A DNA stretch of 41,602 bases from Acidimicrobiia bacterium. GTDB taxonomy: Bacteria; Actinomycetota; Acidimicrobiia; Acidimicrobiales; CATQHL01. Below the pieces are notes generated by a model. It was not told where the DNA came from. It was given only the letters and a program-made list of their open reading frames with translations, and ran no database searches. The stretch lies in assembly GCA_009840735.1 (NCBI GenBank), contig VXNF01000016.1, positions 2,380 to 43,981 on the forward strand, in the 5' to 3' direction. The position numbers and the translations under genes are program-made. This document shows positions 28,511 to 35,419 of this stretch, piece after piece; position 1 is the stretch's first letter, and each line of letters begins with the position of its first letter.

Positions 28511-29202
28511 CTATCGGGGCGTGTTACCGTCCCGTTCGGCCAATTGGTCGCGCAGGGCAGCCAACTCAGCCTCGGCGGCAGCAGCGACAGCGACGCGAGG
28601 AAGGCGTCGCGGCGCTCCGGGGGCCACCAGTCGCCGCCGCGGCTGGCCACGTCCGCCAGCCGCGCCGCGACGGCGTCCGGGGTTGGCGGGAGCGCTGGGT
28701 GGGATCCCCGAACCCCGAGCAGGAAGACGCGGGGACGGCTCTGGGGAACGAACGAGGCGGCGTTGATGAGGACGTGCTCCACCGAGTAGCCGAGCGCTTC
28801 GAGCAACTCGACGACCTGCGCGAAGTCTCGCCCATCGTTCACCGTGCGGAACCCGGGCACGTTCTCGACAATCACCGCCCGCGGTCGCCGTTCGCCCATC
28901 TCGGCCAGGATGCGGCAGAAATCCACGATCAGCCCGGACTCGGCTCCCTCGAGCCCGGCAAGGTTGCCGGCCAAGGACATGTCTGTACACGGAAACGACG
29001 CCGTGGCGACCCCGACATCGGGAATGTCGTCGCCGCGCAGGTTGCGGATGTCGTCCACGACCAGCGCATCGTCGCCCCAGTTGGCGCGGTAGAGCGCTGC
29101 CTTGTTGCCGTCGAAGTCGTTGGCGAACACGGTCCTCACCCCCGCGCTCTCCAGCCCGGCCCGCATCAGGCCCATCCCCGCGAAGAACTCAGCGGCCCTC
29201 AT
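28511..29202 (-). pseudogene. Truncated C5 cytosine-DNA methyltransferase copy
   Basis: The first about 205 residues are about 90% identical to the intact enzyme at 31787-32761: AEFFAGMGLMRAGLE (motif I), SFPCTDMS with the catalytic Cys (motif IV), VENVPGF (motif VI) and PQSRPRVFLLG (motif VIII). Homology stops after FLASLS. The target-recognition region and motifs IX-X are absent. In the original frame an unrelated tail runs on into the start of rel. A one-base shift gives a coherent tail (AEAELAALRDQLAERD) ending at 28511. The same DNA homology covers about 28586-29224. It is most likely a decayed duplicate without methyltransferase activity. Confidence 0.8.
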
Positions 29203-29247
29203 GGGCATCCTCGGCCTGATCTGCTACACAAGGGCCAGCCCCTCATC

Positions 29248-29589
29248 TCACGCTACTTGCGTGCCCGGCGTCCTCCCTCCGGCCAGGGAATCGGCCCGCG
29301 TAGTCGGGCCGCCAGCACCACTCCCCTGCTGACTGGCGCCCACCATGTCCCGCAACCGGGCGGACACGAGCAACGCGTCGGAGGCACTCGCGGCGAGAAG
29401 GCCCGTGACCTGCGGGATCCAGCTCAGATCGGTGACGGCAAGCACCTCGATGCCGACGATGTCGTCCGAGCCATCCCGATCCACATAGAGCGACGCGGTC
29501 AGTGACTCGGTTCGGGCCACGGCACCGTCACCGATCCGTATGTAACCGCAGTCGCTCTCGCTGTCGTACGAGTAACGCATGTTGCTCAT
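29248..29589 (-). CDS. DUF2283 protein, putative antitoxin
   Basis: This protein of about 113 residues has the DUF2283 core RYSYDSESDCGYIRI and VDRDGSDDIVGIEVLAVTD in the first 60 residues, then a longer, low-complexity C-terminus than usual. Starts at 29604, 29589 and 29580 are possible. The middle one follows the upstream stop directly and fits translational coupling. It is paired with the DUF4258 gene immediately upstream. These two families are often neighbours and are considered toxin-antitoxin-like; biochemical function is not established by sequence. Confidence 0.7.
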   Translation of the reverse strand: MSNMRYSYDSESDCGYIRIGDGAVARTESLTASLYVDRDGSDDIVGIEVLAVTDLSWIPQVTGLLAASASDALLVSARLRDMVGASQQGSGAGGPTTRADSLAGGRTPGTQVA

Positions 29590-29594
29590 TCGGC

Positions 29595-29834
29595 TCAACT
29601 CCACATCGCTGTGACAACGAGGATCACTCGCCGATCGGGCCCCCTCGGCGCGGTCACCACACTAATGGTGCGCCCCGCCGCGGAGCCGACATGAACAACG
29701 TTGCCGTGGTCACCGGCATCGTGGCGCCGGCAGCTGCGCAGAGCGGTTTCGACATGCGCCAGAGTGATCCGACGCTCGTTGATCCGCCGACGGGCGTGAT
29801 CGGTGAAATCAAGGCCCTCGCCTAAGCACCCCAC
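29595..29834 (-). CDS. DUF4258 protein, putative toxin
   Basis: This 79-residue protein begins with the DUF4258 signature FTDHARRRINERRITLAHVETALRS and ends in a beta-rich half (RTISVVTAP, RRVILVVTAMW). The family resembles RelE/BrnT-like small toxins. It directly precedes the DUF2283 gene, with the two within about 10 bp of each other. An RNase-type toxin role is inferred from family resemblance and pairing. Confidence 0.7.
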   Translation of the reverse strand: MGCLGEGLDFTDHARRRINERRITLAHVETALRSCRRHDAGDHGNVVHVGSAAGRTISVVTAPRGPDRRVILVVTAMWS

Positions 29835-29854
29835 CTCAGACCGCGCACTCGAGT

Positions 29855-29912
29855 CTCGAATTCATGATTTGATATCAGATCCTAATATTACAGAGTGTGT
29901 TGATAACTATTG
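29855..29912. promoter_or_regulatory. AT-rich patch upstream of the DUF4258 gene
   Basis: About 58 bases, unusually AT-rich for this window, contain TTGATA, ATATCAGAT, AATATTA and TTGATAACTATTG. The patch lies between the divergent DUF4258 gene (start 29834) and the nuclease-remnant gene (start 30107), so it probably holds promoters or an antitoxin operator. No well-spaced promoter pair could be fixed. The rest of 29913-30106 shows only a short plus-strand frame ending at 30101 whose tail looks coding-like but is not recognised. Confidence 0.35.
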
Positions 29913-30106
29913 CAGCTTTCGCCGCGACGAGCGGAGCCGGGCGCAAGCCGCATCTCGGCCAGACATATTGACGGCGCCTCGCGGTCGCCGCGTGGATTCG
30001 ACCGCCGTTCCCGGCAACGGCCGCCCTCCAAGGCCGACTTCGACGTGCAGCAAGTGACGGCGCCAGAATTCGATGCCATCATGGGCCTGAGCGGAAGGTA
30101 GGGATC

Positions 30107-31044
30107 ATGGCTGTCGAAATGGCGATCTGGCGCATGGCCGACGACGGACCTCACCCGCTGGTGTCGTCGTCGCTGGACTCCGAGCAGCGCCTCGAGGACA
30201 TGATCGCAGAGGACCCTGCGAGGCGAAGGATCTCAGCCTCGAAGAATTGGAGCAGATCTACCAAGACAACGGAGGCGGCGAGACGCGCCTCGATGAGGCC
30301 TTCGCTGAGCACTTCGGCGGTCCGCTGCCCGACGTCGTCAACGCCGAGCAGCAGTTCACGATCGTGGCCTCGGAACTCGACCCGGCGTCGGATCGCATCA
30401 TCGAGTTCCTCGCGGAGTCCTACGACGTGCCGATCAACGCCGTCTTCTTCCGCCACTTCGCCGACGGCGGCCACGAGTACCTGGCCCGCACATGGCTACT
30501 CGACCCCCACCAGGTCGGGGACAAGGCGGCTCGACCGTCGCGCCGCAAGCTTCGCCCGTGGAACGGCCGGGACTTCTACGTGATCCTCGGTCGGGCCGAG
30601 CCGGGCGATCCCCGCTGGCCGATCGCCCACAAGTACGGCTTCCTCAACGCGGGCGGCGGATCGTGGTACTGGAAGCCGCTGCGCAACCTCAAACCAGGAC
30701 ATCGGGTGTTCGCCTATGTGGGCGGAGCCGGCTACGTGGGCATCGGCCAGGTGACCGGCAAGGTGATCCCCGCACGAGATGCCGAGGTCGAAATCGAAGG
30801 TCGACGTCAACCGCTCCTCGATCAGCCAGATGTGAGCGAGGCGTGGAAGCAGGGCGCAGTCTCGGAAGACTCGCAGGTGACCGAGATGGTCGTGCCGGTG
30901 GAGTGGTTGGCCGCGCGGCCCGTCGAGGAGGCCTTCCGGAAACAGGGACTCTTCGCCTCCCAGCTCACCGCCTGCAAGCTGTACGACGAGCACACCATCA
31001 AGACCGTCGAGGCGGCATTCGGACTCAACGAGGCGACGAACTAG
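30107..31044 (+). pseudogene. NucS/DUF91-like nuclease with EVE-like domain, core deleted
   Basis: The ATG at 30107 after GGTAGGGA starts the family N-terminus (AIWRMADDGPHPLVSSSLDS, EQRLEDMIAEDPA). Right after EDP the frame breaks, and another frame resumes with AKDLSLEELEQIYQDNGGG and continues to 31044. From memory, full-length relatives carry the PD-(D/E)xK core (ID...ELK) at exactly this point, so roughly 60-90 codons appear deleted near 30210-30228. The second half keeps HFGGPLPDVVN, FTIVASELDP, EYLARTWLLDP and a C-terminal EVE/PUA-like domain (KYGFLNAGGGSWYWKPL, GHRVFAYVGGAGYVGIGQVTG). The nuclease is therefore dead, though the reader-like half could still be made from an internal start. 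Confidence 0.7.
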
Positions 31045-31136
31045 CCGCGGCGACCTCGCGGCGGCGATCCTGACGCGAAGGCTCGCGCGCCATCAGATGC
31101 TCGCGGGTGCCCGAAGGTTAGCGCTCTCAACTGGCA

Positions 31137-31790
31137 TCAGACCGTCTCGTCAAAGTGGTGAACGCTGCCGCCAAGTTCCCCCAGTCGTGCTCGGGCCAAG
31201 TGTTCGAGCCGGCGGGATTGGACCCACAGCGTTTGGCGGATGCCGAGCTTGACTTGTCGCTCGCTGATGACGCGGGCCCGGTCAGCGATAGTGCGCGCGC
31301 GGCGGGCGAGGCGGAGGTCGGGATGTTCGCGGCTCTGCCGGGCGTCCTCTGACAGGAGCGCTCCGCGCACCGACGGAGGCAAGTCGATCAACTCCGTCTT
31401 GGTGATCTCGCCCTCGTTGAGCACGGCGCGGAACTTCGACTTGGCGAGCGCCTCCCGGTAGACCGTGAACTCGGCCCGGTCGAGCGTGTCGCCCACGTCC
31501 CGGCCCTCCAAGTCCCAGAACGGCCACATCTCCACCTCGGCAACCTCGAAAGGATCGAGCACCCGCATGGCCACGGCGTCGGTGCGCTGGTTCGTGAGAT
31601 GGCGGCGTATCCGCGTGCGGAGCCTCTCGGTGGTCTGCCCCACATAGATCGGCTCGTCGTCGTAGTCGATGAACAGATAGACGCCGCGTGTGCAGTCACC
31701 CACGTTGCGGTCGAGCGAGTCGGTGAGGTCGAACAGGCGCGTGACGCCTGCATATAGCGCGTCGACCTCGGGCGGCGACTCTGATGTCAC
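31137..31790 (-). CDS. GIY-YIG nuclease, putative restriction endonuclease
   Basis: This 217-residue protein has a complete GIY-YIG domain: GVY at 36-38, YVG at 49-51, arginine in RLRTRIRRH (58-60), metal-binding Glu107 (RAEFTVY) and Asn125 (AVLNEGE). A basic C-terminal helical region follows. The GTG at 31790 overlaps the methyltransferase stop by 4 bp (GTGA), so the two proteins are probably made together. GIY-YIG type II restriction enzymes such as Eco29kI are known partners of C5 methyltransferases, and this fits that plan. It could instead be a homing- or repair-type nuclease, but tight coupling to the methyltransferase makes restriction the best reading. Confidence 0.8.
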   Translation of the reverse strand: MTSESPPEVDALYAGVTRLFDLTDSLDRNVGDCTRGVYLFIDYDDEPIYVGQTTERLRTRIRRHLTNQRTDAVAMRVLDPFEVAEVEMWPFWDLEGRDVGDTLDRAEFTVYREALAKSKFRAVLNEGEITKTELIDLPPSVRGALLSEDARQSREHPDLRLARRARTIADRARVISERQVKLGIRQTLWVQSRRLEHLARARLGELGGSVHHFDETV

Positions 31791-32761
31791 GCCGCGAGTC
31801 TCGTCAGCCAGTTCTCGGCGAGCCACTCGATGACCGGCACGCATACGGCGTCGCCTAGAGCGAACATGGCCTGGCGGTCCGACACGGCGTCGTAGCGCAG
31901 CGCCTCGGCGCCTTGAAGGCGGGCGTACTCGTCTAGGGCCATCCAGCGCACGTCGAAGTCGCCGCGCCCGACCCGGACCAACGCCTGGCGCGACGACCCG
32001 CCACGGGTCGTGCGCAGCGCGCCGGCAATCTCGTCGCTGCGGACCTCCCACACCGCACGGCCGTTGCGCGTCCGGCGGTAAGCGCCGAGAAACCGCACCC
32101 GATCGTCGCGGCGCCAATCGTCGATCCTGCCGCGCTGCAACGCCGACAGTGAAGCAAGGAAGGCGTCGCGGCGCTCGGGGGGCCACCAGTCGCCGCCGAG
32201 GCTGGCCACGTCCGCAAGTCGCGCCGCGACGGCGTCCGGGGGCGGCGGGAGCGCGGGGTGGGATCCCCGAACCCCGAGCAGAAAGATGCGGGGGCGGCTC
32301 TGGGGAACGAACGACGCGGCGTTGATGACGACGTGCTCCACCGCGTAGCCGAGCGCTTCGATCATCTCCACGACCCGCGCGAAGTCCCGGCCATCGTTCA
32401 CCGTGCGGAACCCCGGCACGTTCTCGACGATCACCGCCTGCGGTCGCCGTTCGCCCATCTCGGCCAGGATGCGGCAGAACTCCACGATCAGCCCGGACTC
32501 GGCGCCCCCGAGCCCGGCGAGGTTGCCCGCTAGGGACATGTCCACGCACGGGAACGACGCCGTTGCGACCTCGGCATCGGGAATGTCGTCACCGCGCAGG
32601 TTGCGGATGTCGTCCACAACCAGCGCATCGTCGCCCCAGTTGGCGCGGTAGAGCGCTGCCTTGGTGCCGTCGATGTCGTTGGCGAAAACCGTCCTCACCC
32701 CCACGCTCTCCAACCCGGCCCGCATCAGGCCCATCCCCGCGAAGAACTCAGCGGCTCTCAT
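31787..32761 (-). CDS. C5 cytosine-DNA methyltransferase (intact copy)
   Basis: This 324-residue methyltransferase would transfer a methyl group from S-adenosylmethionine to C5 of cytosine. Motif I is FFAGMGLMRAGLE, motif IV contains catalytic Cys72 (SFPCVDMS), motif VI is VENVPGF (112-118) and motif VIII is PQSRPRIFLLG. A target-recognition region spans about 200-260. Motif IX is EYARLQG, and motif X is GDAVCVPVIEWLAENW near the C-terminus. The ATG at 32761 directly precedes motif I; the open frame further upstream is non-homologous. It forms an operon with the GIY-YIG nuclease and is divergent from vsr. It would protect the host from the nuclease. The recognition sequence cannot be derived. 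Confidence 0.93.
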   Translation of the reverse strand: MRAAEFFAGMGLMRAGLESVGVRTVFANDIDGTKAALYRANWGDDALVVDDIRNLRGDDIPDAEVATASFPCVDMSLAGNLAGLGGAESGLIVEFCRILAEMGERRPQAVIVENVPGFRTVNDGRDFARVVEMIEALGYAVEHVVINAASFVPQSRPRIFLLGVRGSHPALPPPPDAVAARLADVASLGGDWWPPERRDAFLASLSALQRGRIDDWRRDDRVRFLGAYRRTRNGRAVWEVRSDEIAGALRTTRGGSSRQALVRVGRGDFDVRWMALDEYARLQGAEALRYDAVSDRQAMFALGDAVCVPVIEWLAENWLTRLAA

Positions 32762-33145
32762 GCCGCCTCCTCGGTCCGACCTGCCGCACGATTGCCGCGC
32801 GGGAAACACGGCCGAAGAGGCTGTCGCTGTCGATGGGCCAAGCCTCCGCGGTGTTGTCGTCAGGGTGCATTGCGAACCGGGCCGCGGCGCCGATTCCTCT
32901 GCAACGAGTGTCGTCACGTCGTGCTACAAGCGTCACGGCCCTATTGCACCACAGGGGTACGACACGGGGATTTGGCCTGCGGCACCGGTCCGATGGGCTC
33001 TCCCTCGCCCGCGCTGGCATACCCTTGGCGGACAGGAGCCTCGCTGAGTGGCGCCGGGCTCGAGTCGCAGCTCGGCCAGCTGCCTCTCCACGTCGCCTCT
33101 CGGTCGCCGTGTCGGCCTCGGCCCGGAGCGTGGGACAATGGGCGG
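32762..33145. other. Intergenic region between methyltransferase and vsr
   Basis: This 384-bp divergent region must hold the promoters of the methyltransferase-nuclease pair and of vsr. I see no convincing -10/-35 pair, tRNA or conserved reading frame. The first about 25 bases remain similar to the region upstream of the truncated methyltransferase copy, showing that the duplication extended a little past the start codon. Confidence 0.5.
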
Positions 33146-33616
33146 ATGGCTGAGAGGGCGGTGCCGGGTCCGGCGCGACGAGGGATGCCGGCGCCTGCTG
33201 ACTCTTGGGCCCTCGACGAGGCGGTCCGGCGGTCGATGGTCGCCAATCGCAGCAGGGACACCAAGCCGGAGTTGCGGGTGCGCTCCGCCGTTCACCGGCG
33301 CGGCCTCCGGTACCGGGTGGCAGCACGGCCGATTCAGGACCTGCCGCGGACCGCGGACATGGTGTTCCGCCCGGCGAAGGTGGCCGTCTTCATCGACGGC
33401 TGCTTCTGGCACGGCTGCCCCGAGCACTACACCCAGCCGAGAACCAACGCCGACTATTGGTCAGCGAAGATTGCGCGGAACAAGGGCCGGGACTCTGAGA
33501 CCGACCAGCGCCTGCGGGACGCGGGATGGACCGTGTTGCGCTACTGGGAGCACGAACCCGTCCAAGAAGTCGTGGAGGATATTGTCACGACAGTGAATGC
33601 ATCTCGGAACGGCTGA
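33146..33616 (+). CDS. vsr: Very short patch repair endonuclease (Vsr)
   Basis: This 156-residue nicking enzyme acts at T:G mismatches that arise when 5-methylcytosine deaminates, starting repair. Its motifs are MVANRSRDTKPELRVRSAVHRRGLRYRV, shown here as two parts (MVANRSRDTKPE, LRVRSAVHRRG), then RTADMVF with the catalytic aspartate, FIDGCFWHGCPEH (zinc-binding and active-site residues) and GWTVLRYWEHE. The ATG at 33146 gives a short unconserved leader of about 20 residues. It is divergent from the C5 methyltransferase, the usual partner, and completes the modification-repair logic of the island. Confidence 0.93.
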   Translation: MAERAVPGPARRGMPAPADSWALDEAVRRSMVANRSRDTKPELRVRSAVHRRGLRYRVAARPIQDLPRTADMVFRPAKVAVFIDGCFWHGCPEHYTQPRTNADYWSAKIARNKGRDSETDQRLRDAGWTVLRYWEHEPVQEVVEDIVTTVNASRNG

Positions 33617-33762
33617 AAGCATCCGCTGGTCCTCGGCAGGCACCCGGCTCGGAGACTCCCGGAAGAATCGGACGTGGATGCTGGTCGGTCCATTGATTCC
33701 TGGATTCCGGCATTCGCCCGAAGGACGAGCAAGATTGTTCGGAGGACGACTCGGTCGGCGTC

Positions 33763-34299
33763 TCACTCGTAGCTGACCAGCGACTCCACCCGCCGCCCTT
33801 CGAGTCGGTCGCGCCCCGCCAGGAAGGCCAGCTCCACGAAGAATGCGCAGCCGACAACGTGGCCGCCGGCCCGCTCGATCAGTTCGCAGGTGGCTCGGGC
33901 GGTTCCGCCGGTGGCCAGCACGTCGTCCACGATCAGCACTCGGGCGCCGGCCGGGAAGGCGTCCACGTGCATCTCGAGGCTGTCGGTGCCGTACTCCAAC
34001 TCGTAGGTCACGCCGACGGTCTCCGCCGGCAGCTTCCCCGGCTTGCGCACCGCGGCGAACCCCACGCCGAGGCGTTCGGCCACCGGGATGCCGAAGATGA
34101 AGCCGCGTGCCTCCGCCGCGGCGACCACCTCCACGCCGGCGTCGGCGAAGCGCGCCGCCAGGGCGTCCGAACAGGCCCCGAATGCGCCCGGGTGCCCCAG
34201 CACGGGCGTGATGTCCTTGAATCCGACCCCCGCGACGGGGAAGTCGGGTATCTCCCGGACCAGCTCGCGCCAGAGGCGCTCGGCCTCGGCGAACTTCAT
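33763..34299 (-). CDS. apt: Adenine phosphoribosyltransferase
   Basis: This 178-residue purine-salvage enzyme makes AMP from adenine and PRPP. It shows FPVAGVGFKDITPVL near the N-terminus, EARGFIFG, RKPGKLPAET and the PRPP-binding loop VLIVDDVLATGGTA. The length is normal. It lies 40 bp after secF on the same strand, the standard actinobacterial arrangement, in which rel would normally come next. The 146 bp between its end and the vsr stop (33617-33762) contain no gene and mark the right edge of the accessory insert. Confidence 0.96.
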   Translation of the reverse strand: MKFAEAERLWRELVREIPDFPVAGVGFKDITPVLGHPGAFGACSDALAARFADAGVEVVAAAEARGFIFGIPVAERLGVGFAAVRKPGKLPAETVGVTYELEYGTDSLEMHVDAFPAGARVLIVDDVLATGGTARATCELIERAGGHVVGCAFFVELAFLAGRDRLEGRRVESLVSYE

Positions 34300-34339
34300 C
34301 GCGGCAGGAGGGTGCCGGCGGCGACCCGCACGGGACCGC

Positions 34340-35419
34340 TCACTTGCGCCGCTTCTTGGCGGGCCTCGCCGGGTGGCTGCGGGTCGTCGTGACGCCCGAG
34401 CGCCCGACGGGTCCGGAGCCGGACCGTTTGGGGCGGGCCGCTGCGGCGGCGGGGCGGCGCTGGCCCGAAGGCTGCCGCTGCCCCGGCCGCTCCCCGGTGA
34501 CCCAGACGTGCAGCCAGGCCACCAGCGGCGAGGCGACGAACAGCGACGAGTACGTGCCGGCCAGCAGCCCCACCAGCAGCGCGATCGAGAACTCCTGCAA
34601 CGTCACCGCGCCGAGCGCGAAGCGGCCGATGATCAGCAGCGACAGCACCGGCAGCACCGACGTGACGGTGGTGTTGACCGAGCGCATGAACACCTCGTTG
34701 ACCGAGCGGGTGACGATCTCGAAATACGGGTCTTTGCGGCTGCGGGCGTTGCCGCGGATCTTGTCGAAAACAACCAGCGTGTCGTACAGCGAGTAGCCCA
34801 GGATCGTGAGGAAGGCAATGACCGTCGCCGGCGTCACCTCGAAACCGAACAGCGCGTAGAACCCGACCGTGACGAGGATGTCGTGGCCGACGGCGACCAA
34901 GGCCGACAGCGCCATCTTCCACTCCATCCGCACCCAGATGTAGACGGCGATGACGACGAAGAACACGATGAGCGCCAGGCGCGCCTTGCTGGTGATCTCC
35001 GCGCCCCAGGACGGGCCGACCGCCGAGAAAGAGATCTCGTTGGGGCTGATTCCGCCCAGTTCGGCCAGCGCGGCGGAGACGGCGGCAACTTCGGCGGTGT
35101 TGCCGGGCGCTACTTCGGCGCGCACCCGCACGACGCCTCCGCCGAGCTCCTGGATGCGGGCGTCGGCCTGCCCGACGGTGGCGAGGGCCTCGCGCACCTC
35201 AGCGACCGAGTGGCTGCCCAGCGGCGCCTCCCAGAACGTGCCGCCCTCGAACTCGATCCCCATGTTCAGGCCTCGGAAGATCCAGGCGCCGCCGGCGATC
35301 GCCAGCACGACCATCGACAGCACCACCGAGCGGCGCCAAAGCCGCTCGAAGTCGAGGTTCACCTGGTTGGCGTACATGCGCCGCAGGCCGGCCCGCACCG
35401 TCGAGGACCGCTCGCTCAC
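34340..35419 (-). CDS. secF: Protein translocase subunit SecF
   Basis: This 359-residue inner-membrane protein forms, with SecD, the proton-driven accessory to SecYEG that completes protein export. It has six predicted helices, the first-loop segment GIEFEGGTFWE, and the helix 4-5 region TVIAFLTILGYSLYDTLVVFDKIRGN. A basic, proline-rich cytoplasmic tail of about 60 residues follows the last helix, longer than in E. coli. The GTG at 35419 overlaps the secD stop by 4 bp (GTGA), so synthesis is coupled. Confidence 0.95.
   Translation of the reverse strand: MSERSSTVRAGLRRMYANQVNLDFERLWRRSVVLSMVVLAIAGGAWIFRGLNMGIEFEGGTFWEAPLGSHSVAEVREALATVGQADARIQELGGGVVRVRAEVAPGNTAEVAAVSAALAELGGISPNEISFSAVGPSWGAEITSKARLALIVFFVVIAVYIWVRMEWKMALSALVAVGHDILVTVGFYALFGFEVTPATVIAFLTILGYSLYDTLVVFDKIRGNARSRKDPYFEIVTRSVNEVFMRSVNTTVTSVLPVLSLLIIGRFALGAVTLQEFSIALLVGLLAGTYSSLFVASPLVAWLHVWVTGERPGQRQPSGQRRPAAAAARPKRSGSGPVGRSGVTTTRSHPARPAKKRRK

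Noticed and set aside
26244-28766. 840-codon open frame on the plus strand opposite rel
   Set aside because: It is an antisense shadow. The minus strand encodes an intact Rel with all domains.
29910-30101. Small plus-strand gene just upstream of the nuclease remnant
   Set aside because: Only its last about 20 residues look coding-like. There is no recognised family or ribosome-binding site, so it is mentioned only in the control-region entry.
32762-32917. N-terminal extension of the intact methyltransferase
   Set aside because: The added 52 residues have no similarity to methyltransferases, and the duplicate copy also starts at the equivalent of 32761.
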